From: Chloromonas sp. AAM2 | Taxonomy: Eukaryota > Chlorophyta > Chlorophyceae > Chlamydomonadales > Chlamydomonadaceae | Direction of reading: 5' to 3' | Assembly (NCBI GenBank): GCA_004335635.1 | Contig: QAXH01004402.1 | Span: 19,599-53,134 of the forward strand | Length of the DNA: 33,536 bases | Shown: positions 26,081-33,536 of the stretch, one piece after another | How the letters are laid out: the number at the start of each line of letters is the position of its first letter | How positions within the stretch are numbered: the first letter of the stretch is position 1 | Translations under genes and position numbers: made by a program | The notes under the pieces: generated by a model | Told to the model about the DNA's origin: nothing | What the model saw: only the letters and a program-made list of their open reading frames with translations | Databases searched by the model: none

Positions 26081-26168
26081 GATTTTGAAAATCTCAAAAT
26101 TAAAGATGTCTTTATCCCTGAAAATCTGTTAATTATGAAAGAAGAAATTTTATGTAACCACAGTGCCT

Positions 26169-29027
26169 ATGGCTCAAAAGTTACTATTTCATAAATACTT
26201 ATTAAACATACATATCGCCCTTATTATTTGTATTGCTTTGTGTTCAACGAAGCTTATGGCGCAAACCGTTTTGCTGCCGGGTGATATTGTTATCGTTTCC
26301 GCGAATGCGGATACCCAGTCTATAGATTTTATCCCTTTAATTGATATTGAAGAAGGCACCAAGATAAATTTTTCGGCTGGAGTTTGGGACGATACCACCC
26401 AATCGCTAAAGGGCAATGAACTATCAGTAGAATTTCTAAAACCTATTGATGCGGGGAGTAGTATACATATCAATGAGATTGATAATGAGTTATTCAGTGT
26501 CAATGGGTCATTAGGTATAAAGGGTACTACCCATAGAATTTTTGCTTACCAAAAAGAGGAATCACTCTACCGTCACATTTTTGCCCTTGGTTGGGGAAAA
26601 GAGGCAGTTTGGAATAGAACAAGTAGTGATTCCGCCAGTTCAGATATTCCAAGAGCACTCAAGGAAGATGAGCTTTATTTAACTTTGGGCACTGAAAATA
26701 ACTACCAGTATTTTATTAGAAATGGAGCCAGTGGCACCCGAGACCTATTGCTGAAATTTGTGACCGATGAAGCGAATTGGCGGTCTTCACAAACAACATT
26801 CCCTTATTTTGGGACTTCTTTTAACATCCTTTCACCTCCTGTAATATTATTTGAACGCAGTCTTTCAACTGTGAGTGAAAGGGATTCTGTGGCTGTTTTG
26901 AATGTTGCCATTTATGAACATAATGGTTCAAGGCTTACGGTAGATGTCGTTTTTGACTCGCTTCAAAGTATTTTGGATAGGAAAGATATTGACGAGTATA
27001 AATCGACAACATTAAATTTTACCGGTTTAATTGGTGATGCTTTATATGAAGTTCATGTACCCATTGTTGATGATCCAAATTATGAGGGAAGAGAAACAGG
27101 AATATTCAGGTTAGAAAACCTTACAAAAGGCAATTTTGGAGACTTTTTGGCCCATAGCCTGGTTATTAATGACAATGAAAAACCGGATATCTCTATTTCA
27201 AATATTGCAAATAACTTCAGTCAGGCTGATAGAATAGAAATACGGAACGAAGAAAACGGAGTCGTCTCATTAGCAGGCTGGAAATTGATTTCAGGCAACA
27301 TAAGTTTTGAACTACCCCGGCATTTGGTGTTATATCCCGGAGAAACCGTTGAGATTTTGGATCAAACCAAAGATGAGAAATCAGATACTTCAAAAAACAT
27401 TGTATATACCCAATCTGAAAATCCACTGCTAAGTGATGAGGGCGGTAACTTAAAACTTGTGGATTACAAAGGAGAGCTCATCCGTGAAAAAGTTTACAGC
27501 AAGACTCCAATCGCAGAGCAGCAAAAACCAAACGCTTCAAGAGAAAGTATCGCCTCAACCCCTAAAAGTCAGGCAGCTAATCAAGTTTCAGTAGCCGAGC
27601 AAAAGAGCTCTGCTTTTGTTACGCTTTCTAAGAGTATGAATCCGGGGTGGAAAGTAATGGATGCCGATGAAAAAGTACTTCAGGCTTTTCCCGAAACTGA
27701 TTGGATCATTTGGAATGAAAAGGTTTCATCTTTTGAATTATTTGATGAAGAAGAAAAGATAAATAGTTCTACTAAGGTAATTTTTGGTCATTTTGATGCC
27801 GATAAAGCTGAAGAATTGAGCAATTGGGTACAAAACAGAGATTCAGCAAATAAGGTAATTACTGAACGTAATAATCAAATGTACTGGAGTGTGTCTGCAA
27901 CGGATAAAAATGAAGATGGTCAAATAAACCGACTTGAGGGCTTAAATTTATTATTAAATGAATATGTAAAATCTCTTTCAGTGAAGGATATTCTAAGTAC
28001 CCTTCGAGCTGAGTATCCTGATATTGAATTTGCACCAATCCTTTATGGTATTCGTCAAAAAGCAGAAGGAGAACTTGATTTTGAGCCTCTTGCAAGAACA
28101 GATTCCATACTTTCCAAAGCACCATTTTGGATTATGGTGAAAAATGAGCTGGAACCCACGGAAATAGTACTTCAAGAAGATCAGCTGGTTGAATCGATTG
28201 ATTTGACGGAGCCAGCCGCAGAACAGGGACAAACAGAAAAACAAAGCATCGTTTTAGCTTTCACTTCGTCAACCTCAGAGGCCGAAGAAGCAGTGAGCCT
28301 GAATTTTGTGTCTGATATTGAAAATGCTACTTCATTGAAAGATTTAGAATCCTATCCCGAACTCCAACCTGGAGATCAGTCTTATTTTCAGTCCTCCTTT
28401 CATGTGATGGGAGAGTATTATAAGGAGCTTGAACTTTCTGCAGAGATTACTTCAAGCATGGTTATTCCTCTTTACTTTGATACTGACAAGGGCAATAGAA
28501 TTCAACTCTCTGTCAATTCCTGGGAAAATATTCCTGCGGATTGGGAAATCATGCTGGAAGATCGTGAACTGGATAAAAAATATGCATTACGGGATGGATT
28601 TATTCTGAATTTTGAACATCAGCCGAAGGCACGCAACGAAGGTAAGTTAGAAGAGGAGGGGCAAGAGCAACAAATAGAGGAGAGAGCAGCGGAACATCGT
28701 TTTGCTGTTCACTTAAATCCACAGCCTGAGGAAAACGAAGAACTTGAAAAAGCTGATACACCACGTGAGCTTGAGCTCTATCAAAATTATCCAAATCCTT
28801 TTAATCCCATTACAACCATCTCATTTTATATACCGGAACCACGTGAAGTTAAATTGTCGGTTTTTAATATTGTGGGTCAGCCCATTTCAGTTATTGTGGA
28901 CGGTATGTTATCACCAGGGGAGAAACATTATGAATGGGATGCCCGTGACCGACCCAGTGGCATGTATATATACCAGCTTGAAGTAGGTAACAAAGTTATG
29001 ACGCGAAAAATGACATTAGTTAAATAA
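26169..29027 (+). CDS. Large secreted protein with Calx-beta-like, lamin-tail-like and T9SS sorting domains
   Basis: This 952-residue protein has a signal peptide (1 to about 33, STKLMAQ). Approximate domains are: an N-terminal beta-rich domain (34-220), a Calx-beta-like region (about 228-337, with EGRETGIFRLEN), a lamin-tail-domain-like part (about 340-420, RIEIRNEENG and LAGWKLISG), a middle region with an EF-hand loop DKNEDGQINRLEG near residue 579, an acidic Glu-rich linker around 820-865, and a C-terminal T9SS type A sorting domain (about 868-952: YQNYPNPFNPITTISF, then RKMTLVK). It is exported and probably surface-bound; the function is unknown and adhesion or matrix roles are guesses. 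ATG 26169 is preferred to GTG 26163, though neither has a strong Shine-Dalgarno site. Confidence 0.85.
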   Translation: MAQKLLFHKYLLNIHIALIICIALCSTKLMAQTVLLPGDIVIVSANADTQSIDFIPLIDIEEGTKINFSAGVWDDTTQSLKGNELSVEFLKPIDAGSSIHINEIDNELFSVNGSLGIKGTTHRIFAYQKEESLYRHIFALGWGKEAVWNRTSSDSASSDIPRALKEDELYLTLGTENNYQYFIRNGASGTRDLLLKFVTDEANWRSSQTTFPYFGTSFNILSPPVILFERSLSTVSERDSVAVLNVAIYEHNGSRLTVDVVFDSLQSILDRKDIDEYKSTTLNFTGLIGDALYEVHVPIVDDPNYEGRETGIFRLENLTKGNFGDFLAHSLVINDNEKPDISISNIANNFSQADRIEIRNEENGVVSLAGWKLISGNISFELPRHLVLYPGETVEILDQTKDEKSDTSKNIVYTQSENPLLSDEGGNLKLVDYKGELIREKVYSKTPIAEQQKPNASRESIASTPKSQAANQVSVAEQKSSAFVTLSKSMNPGWKVMDADEKVLQAFPETDWIIWNEKVSSFELFDEEEKINSSTKVIFGHFDADKAEELSNWVQNRDSANKVITERNNQMYWSVSATDKNEDGQINRLEGLNLLLNEYVKSLSVKDILSTLRAEYPDIEFAPILYGIRQKAEGELDFEPLARTDSILSKAPFWIMVKNELEPTEIVLQEDQLVESIDLTEPAAEQGQTEKQSIVLAFTSSTSEAEEAVSLNFVSDIENATSLKDLESYPELQPGDQSYFQSSFHVMGEYYKELELSAEITSSMVIPLYFDTDKGNRIQLSVNSWENIPADWEIMLEDRELDKKYALRDGFILNFEHQPKARNEGKLEEEGQEQQIEERAAEHRFAVHLNPQPEENEELEKADTPRELELYQNYPNPFNPITTISFYIPEPREVKLSVFNIVGQPISVIVDGMLSPGEKHYEWDARDRPSGMYIYQLEVGNKVMTRKMTLVK

Positions 29028-29104
29028 TGAACATATTTGGTGTGATAACAGTTATTTCAATCAACTAATCATAAAAAAATAGAGGAAACTACTTAATAAA
29101 TATC

Positions 29105-29926
29105 ATGCAGTTTAAGACAATTCAAGGGGTGGACGTACCTGAAATAGGGTTAGGAACACATCGATTAATTGGCAGGGAAGGAGAAAACACCATAAAGCTG
29201 GCGCTGAACTTGGGATATCGCCATATTGATACGGCACAGAGCTATAAAAATGAGAGAGAAGTGGGCGAAGCAGTGAAACGCTCTCATGTAGATCGTGAAG
29301 AATTATTTATCACTTCTAAAATTTGGCATACGCATCTTGAAAAGGAAGACGTATTAAAAATAGCCGAAAACACCCTGCGCGAAATAGATACTCCTTACTT
29401 AGATCTGCTACTCATTCATTGGCCGAATCCTGATGTAAATGTCGAAAAAACATTAGAGGCTTTTCTTTCTCTTCGAGATCAGGGCAAGGCATTGAACATT
29501 GGTGTAGCAAACTTTCCCGTAAAACTACTCAAAGAAGTAAATGAAGAATTAGGAGCCCCTATTTTTTGTAATCAAGTAGAATATCATCCTTTTTACAGTC
29601 AATTTGATATGCTCGATTATACCGCAGAACATGACCTTTTGTTCACTGCCTATTCCCCATTAGCACAGGGTAAGGTTACCGAGCATCCTTTCTTGAAGGA
29701 GTTAGCTGCAAAATATGATAAGTCACCTGCTCAAATTTCCTTACGATGGCTGATTGAACAGGAACAAGTTGTTGCTATTCCTAAAGCATCTACGGAAGAC
29801 CATCTTCGTGAAAACATGGATATTTATGATTTTGCACTGGAAGATGATGACTTTTATGCCATCGATGAGATTGAAAAAAATGCTAAGATCATAGATCCGG
29901 ATTTTGCTCCCAAATGGGATAGCTAA
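29105..29926 (+). CDS. Aldo/keto reductase, 2,5-diketo-gluconate reductase-like
   Basis: This 273-residue cytoplasmic TIM-barrel reductase shows the catalytic tetrad Asp42 (HIDTAQSY), Tyr47, Lys72 (ITSKIWHTH) and His105 (LLLIHWPNP), plus IGVANF, CNQVEYHPF and AYSPLAQGK. The NADPH-binding signature VAIPKASTEDHLREN is near the end. The size and pattern match short AKR5-type enzymes such as DkgA/DkgB, which reduce small aldehydes and ketones. The substrate cannot be told. It converges on the thioesterase, with 5 nt between stops and no room for a terminator between them. Confidence 0.92.
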   Translation: MQFKTIQGVDVPEIGLGTHRLIGREGENTIKLALNLGYRHIDTAQSYKNEREVGEAVKRSHVDREELFITSKIWHTHLEKEDVLKIAENTLREIDTPYLDLLLIHWPNPDVNVEKTLEAFLSLRDQGKALNIGVANFPVKLLKEVNEELGAPIFCNQVEYHPFYSQFDMLDYTAEHDLLFTAYSPLAQGKVTEHPFLKELAAKYDKSPAQISLRWLIEQEQVVAIPKASTEDHLRENMDIYDFALEDDDFYAIDEIEKNAKIIDPDFAPKWDS

Positions 29927-29931
29927 TTTTT

Positions 29932-30660
29932 TCAATGCCTACATTCAGCAAGTGCCAGGACTTCCCCGTCCTGGTTCATTAGTTGATGCTTATTCATATC
30001 ATCCGTTTTTTTAGTGATAGATGTGACTGAGTCACCGGCCTTACTTTCTTTCAAAAAAATGATATCCATTTGACTAATCCGAGGGGAGTCATCCGCATTA
30101 TAAAGCTCCATCATCCATTCTACGTAGCGGGCGTTATTAACGTGCTGATTCATATCCTCATCTGATTTTCTTACATCGAATGTAACTTCTTTCTGAGGCT
30201 CATTGATTGGTTCCATTCGAGTGTTTTTTACAGGCAATACATGATCGATCTTTTTAAGCCGAAGATTTAAAACTTCTTCAGGCATTCTTGTTGGCCTCCT
30301 TGTTTTCATATTTATCATCATCCAGTAACTGAGGCAGCATCCGATTTGTTTATTCCCGGCATCTAAAATTCTATAATTCCGATACGCTCGCAAAGCGTCT
30401 CCAGCTGCTGGCCATGTTTCAATAGTGATGCTTTCCCGCCATTCTGGAAATCGGTTCATCTTAATATCCATACGATGGAGTACCCAGGTAAGATTTTGTT
30501 CGTGAAGCTGACTTATATCAAAGTTTAACTGCAAAGCGTGATTACCTGCTACTTCCTGAAATAAGGAGCATAAAGCCGGTAAAGTTGCTTTCCCATCGAT
30601 ATTAACCTCACTGGCTCGAATTTTAAAGGTCTCTGAATATTTAGTGATATCCTCAGTCAT
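29932..30660 (-). CDS. Acyl-ACP thioesterase (FatA-like)
   Basis: This 242-residue protein has two hot-dog domains. The first carries YSETFKIRASEVNIDGKATLP and LFQEVAGNHALQL; the second carries the catalytic-region signature DEDMNQHVNNARYVEW (168-182), with Asn171 and His173 in the FatA arrangement. These enzymes release fatty acids from acyl carrier protein. The type is known from plants and several anaerobic and marine bacteria, including Bacteroidota. No signal peptide is seen, so it is cytoplasmic. It is a likely single gene, downstream of the RND gene on the same strand but separated from it by a terminator. Confidence 0.9.
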   Translation of the reverse strand: MTEDITKYSETFKIRASEVNIDGKATLPALCSLFQEVAGNHALQLNFDISQLHEQNLTWVLHRMDIKMNRFPEWRESITIETWPAAGDALRAYRNYRILDAGNKQIGCCLSYWMMINMKTRRPTRMPEEVLNLRLKKIDHVLPVKNTRMEPINEPQKEVTFDVRKSDEDMNQHVNNARYVEWMMELYNADDSPRISQMDIIFLKESKAGDSVTSITKKTDDMNKHQLMNQDGEVLALAECRH

Positions 30661-30700
30661 TAGCCAAAAGTAAGCATTTTAAATTTATTTGAAGTAATTG

Positions 30701-30736
30701 ATAGAAAAGCCCCAACAGCTTCACCTGATGGGGCTT
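30701..30736 (-). terminator. Rho-independent terminator of the RND efflux gene
   Basis: On the minus strand AAGCCCCATCAG (30736-30725) pairs with CTGTTGGGGCTT (30718-30707), with one mismatch and a 6-nt loop. It is followed by TTTTCTAT (30708-30701, overlapping the stem end). It lies about 50 nt past the RND stop and before the thioesterase start. Confidence 0.82.
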
Positions 30737-30785
30737 GGTTTTCGGGGTACAAAAAAATGTATGTTTGTTGAGATACAGGAAATAT

Positions 30786-33536
30786 TTAAGCCTTGAAACT
30801 GTGTGTTTTTTCCTTAAACCATTTTTTGGTGTTCACCCCGATAAAATACATGGAAGGCACCAGAAATAAGGTCAGAAATGTGGCAAAGCCAAGGCCATAT
30901 ATGATGGTCCAGGCAAGTGGCCCCCAAAAGGAAGCGTTGTCGCCACCAAAATAAAAGTTAGGTTCAAAGCTGGCGAATAAGCCATAAAAATCGATGTTTA
31001 AACCGATAGCGAGAGGAATCAATCCAAGAATGGTGGAAGTTGCTGTTAAAAGTACAGGGTTTAAACGTACGGAACCTCCCTCAATAACGGCATCTTTTAA
31101 CTCTTGTCCTTCTTTCCGCATGATATCTATGTAATCAATGAGAATAATACCATTTTTCACCACAATTCCAGCTACAGCTATTATTCCCATTCCGGTCAAT
31201 ACAACAGAAATATCCATTCCAAAGGTAGCAAAGCCTATAAAAACTCCAATCAGGCTAAATAGAACCTGAGACATAATAATCAGGGGTTTTCCAATTGAAT
31301 TAAATTGAGCAACCAACACTAAAAATATCAGCATTACTGCGGCAAATAAAGCAACCATCAAAAACTGTCCGGTTTCAGCCTGTTCTTCCTGCTCACCGGT
31401 TAGTGTTATTTCATAACCTTGGGGGATATCAAAATCTTGTAGTGATTCACGAATTTCTGCATTGATTTCATTGGCATTAAAACCTGCTAAAACGTTAGAA
31501 GAAAGTGTTGCCACCCGCTCAAGATCAATTCTGTTTATAGCCCCATAACTATTTGCAAGACGGGGTGTTGCAACTGCGGATATCGGGATAAATCCCGTTG
31601 ATGTACCAACCGTCATGTTCATGAGATCGGTAATATTTGATCGGTCTTCTTCTCTCAGCCGCAATCTAACGTCATATTCATCCTCGTCAACCCGGTATGT
31701 GGAAACAGGTTCGCCTAATAATGCGGTCCGAATGGTTCCACCAACCTGTACATTATTGATTCCGTAGGTATTTGCTTTTTCGTTATCAATATCAATTATG
31801 ATTTCAGGACTGTTAACCTGCAGGTCGGAGCGTAGTTCTTCAATACCCTCAATATTTTGTTCCTGAATGAATTCTTTAAATTGCTCAGTTAGCGTAATAA
31901 GTTGATCAAATTCGTTGCCGGTAATCTCGATATTAATTGGTTTACCGGTAGGAGGGCCGTTTTGTTCTTTTTCAACAGTAACCGTTGTTCCAGGAATATC
32001 CTGAACCCGCTGCCGGACATCATTTAAAATTTCCTGGGTTGAAACGCCATCCCGATATTGGTAATCAACGAATTCTACCGTGACTTTACTTTTGTTGGCA
32101 GAAGGTGTTGGGTCAATACTGTTTGGAGGATTAGCTCCAACTGCCACATTTGATATTACAGACTTTACCGCAGGATTATCTTTGCCAATAACGTCATATA
32201 CGCGGTTTTCAATGATTTTATTGACCTCATTGGTTTTCTCCAAATCGGTTCCTGCTGGCATTTCATTATATACATAAACAAAGTTCGGGTCACTTTCCGG
32301 GAAGAAAACAACTTTTGGTGACGCTACACCCAGCAAAAATACACTTAGAATCAGAAATAGAAATGTCCCGAACAGGATGAACCATGGGCGAAAACCGATT
32401 AGAATCCATTGAATAGCATCGTGGTACCAGTTTTGTATTGCGGGCAGGGTGGTTGAATTGAACTTTTTGATGAGAGGTTTTAAAACAAATCGCTCCAGAA
32501 GCCATAGGAGATACAGAAAAACCAACAAATTGGCGATGAACAGCCCACCAGTGGCATAAAAAATGCCAGCCAATACAATAATTAAGGCAGATGCGATCCA
32601 AAGAAACGAGGTATCAGATTTCTCTTCCTCCTGAAGATGGTCCTGATCTTTGCCCATAAATGAGACAGCAAATACAGGATTCATAACTAAAGCCACAATA
32701 AGGGAAGCAATCAAAGTAAGTATGAGTGTTATGGGAAGATAAATCATAAAGCGTCCAATAATCCCTCCCCAGAATAGCAGTGGAATAAATGGAGCAATTG
32801 TGGTGAGAGTACCCGTAATAACAGGAAGCGCAATTTCCCCAGCTGCCCTTTTTGCAGCCTGAATTTTATTTTCATTATTCTGGGTGACGTGCCGATAAAT
32901 ATTTTCAACAATGACAATGGCGTTATCAACGACAATACCCAACCCAAGGATAAGCGCAAATAAAACCACGATATTTATTGAAAACCCAATAGCAGGCATC
33001 ACAGCAAAAGCAATCAGTGAAGAAAGCGGAATGGCAAGGCCGACAAAAACTGCATTCTGAACACCCATAATGAACATGAGCACGAGTACTACAAAGAAAA
33101 AGCCAAGAATAACAGTGTTAAACAGGTTTGAAACACTATCCTTGGTATCCTGTGAACGGTCGCCTGTGATCGTGACGCGCAAGTCTTCAGGAAATTGAGT
33201 TTTCTGAAGTTCCTCTACCAAAGCAATGGCTGCTTCTGACGTTTCAATAAGGTTACCACCACTTTTTTTCTTCACATTTATTGTTATGACCGGCTCACCA
33301 TTTAAGCTTGCATAGCTTTCTCTGTCAGCAAAATCATCAATGATCTCAGCGATATCTTTCAGGTATACCTCATCCTCTCGCCCATTTTGAAGAATTAGGT
33401 TTTCAAGATCGTCTGCTTCTTTAATCTCTCCATCCACACGAACAGAACGCTCCATAGAACCAATTTCAAGCTGACCGGCAGAAACTGTCATATTCTTACT
33501 TTGTATACCGGTTCTGATATCATTAAAGCTGATACC
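30786..33536 (-). CDS. RND-family efflux transporter permease (HAE1/AcrB-like), N-terminus beyond the window
   Basis: The last 916 residues are visible. The frame stays open to the right window edge, with 15 more codons upstream of the first Met (33491), so the real start is outside; roughly 150-200 residues are missing. Numbering from that Met, TM4 carries GLGIVVDNAIVIVENIYR (Asp189), the proton-relay Asp position; TM10 carries VVKNGIILIDYID with the matching Lys. Pore-domain segments and the second periplasmic porter region follow in normal order. Between TM6 and TM7 there are two extra hydrophobic stretches (about 296-333). It would pump drugs or other amphiphiles with a membrane-fusion protein and TolC-like channel, likely encoded upstream. 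A clear terminator follows. Confidence 0.93.
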   Translation of the reverse strand, partial: GISFNDIRTGIQSKNMTVSAGQLEIGSMERSVRVDGEIKEADDLENLILQNGREDEVYLKDIAEIIDDFADRESYASLNGEPVITINVKKKSGGNLIETSEAAIALVEELQKTQFPEDLRVTITGDRSQDTKDSVSNLFNTVILGFFFVVLVLMFIMGVQNAVFVGLAIPLSSLIAFAVMPAIGFSINIVVLFALILGLGIVVDNAIVIVENIYRHVTQNNENKIQAAKRAAGEIALPVITGTLTTIAPFIPLLFWGGIIGRFMIYLPITLILTLIASLIVALVMNPVFAVSFMGKDQDHLQEEEKSDTSFLWIASALIIVLAGIFYATGGLFIANLLVFLYLLWLLERFVLKPLIKKFNSTTLPAIQNWYHDAIQWILIGFRPWFILFGTFLFLILSVFLLGVASPKVVFFPESDPNFVYVYNEMPAGTDLEKTNEVNKIIENRVYDVIGKDNPAVKSVISNVAVGANPPNSIDPTPSANKSKVTVEFVDYQYRDGVSTQEILNDVRQRVQDIPGTTVTVEKEQNGPPTGKPINIEITGNEFDQLITLTEQFKEFIQEQNIEGIEELRSDLQVNSPEIIIDIDNEKANTYGINNVQVGGTIRTALLGEPVSTYRVDEDEYDVRLRLREEDRSNITDLMNMTVGTSTGFIPISAVATPRLANSYGAINRIDLERVATLSSNVLAGFNANEINAEIRESLQDFDIPQGYEITLTGEQEEQAETGQFLMVALFAAVMLIFLVLVAQFNSIGKPLIIMSQVLFSLIGVFIGFATFGMDISVVLTGMGIIAVAGIVVKNGIILIDYIDIMRKEGQELKDAVIEGGSVRLNPVLLTATSTILGLIPLAIGLNIDFYGLFASFEPNFYFGGDNASFWGPLAWTIIYGLGFATFLTLFLVPSMYFIGVNTKKWFKEKTHSFKA

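Noticed and set aside
26081..26093. GATTTT-G-AAAATC palindrome after the DAACS symporter as a terminator
   Set aside because: The stem is A-T-rich, the loop is one base and no T-run follows.
26135..26194. Short 19-codon frame overlapping the start of the large T9SS protein, a possible leader peptide
   Set aside because: It starts with ATG but has no clear regulatory structure or runs of one amino acid; likely chance in A+T-rich DNA.

Overview
The window looks like a chromosomal contig from a moderately A+T-rich, marine-type member of the Bacteroidota/Balneolota (FCB) group. The evidence is a SusC/SusD pair, lipoprotein-tethered glycosidases, two secreted proteins ending in the Asn-Tyr-Pro-Asn-Pro-Phe-Asn-Pro type A type-9-secretion (T9SS) sorting domain, a DUF3098 protein and an acyl-ACP thioesterase. 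That sorting-domain style is common in Balneolaceae and Rhodothermaceae, so Balneolota is my best guess, but it is an inference. The assembly is a draft with two runs of N (10683-11502 and 21812-22474), each cutting a gene or gene pair.

Region 1 (1-14515, all + strand) is a polysaccharide utilization locus for beta-1,4-galactan, the pectic side chain. In order it holds the 3' end of a SusC TonB-dependent receptor, a SusD lipoprotein, a secreted T9SS beta-sandwich protein (candidate surface glycan-binding protein), a GH53 endo-galactanase lipoprotein, a GH2 beta-galactosidase lipoprotein, a second GH53 with an ordinary signal peptide, an aldose-epimerase-family protein, galactokinase, galactose-1-phosphate uridylyltransferase, an SGLT-type Na+/galactose symporter very like Vibrio vSGLT, and an SGNH hydrolase lipoprotein. 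The model is surface capture and cutting, outer-membrane import, periplasmic cutting to galactose, Na+-driven uptake, then mutarotation and the Leloir pathway. A converging alpha/beta-hydrolase lipoprotein (14524-15390, -) may belong to the same function. No regulator is visible; it may lie upstream of the window.

Region 2 (15391-23615, - strand) is mostly housekeeping: an orphan membrane protein, a SAM methyltransferase, citrate synthase with a clear intrinsic terminator, and a tight cluster reading Maf pyrophosphatase - TPR protein - exported amidotransferase-like protein - MazG pyrophosphohydrolase. A perfect 19-bp inverted repeat sits directly in front of mazG.

Region 3 (23708-29926, + strand) has an overlapping trio (DUF3098 membrane protein, DUF92 membrane protein, Asp/Glu-type DAACS symporter), then a 952-residue secreted T9SS protein with Calx-beta-like, lamin-tail-like and EF-hand-like parts, and an aldo/keto reductase.

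Region 4 (29932-33536, - strand) holds an acyl-ACP thioesterase, an intrinsic terminator, and most of an RND efflux pump whose N-terminus runs off the window. I see no tRNA, rRNA, CRISPR array, insertion sequence or prophage. The most original leads are the T9SS component of the galactan locus, the hairpin splitting that operon, the inverted repeat covering the mazG start, and the exported amidotransferase-like protein.
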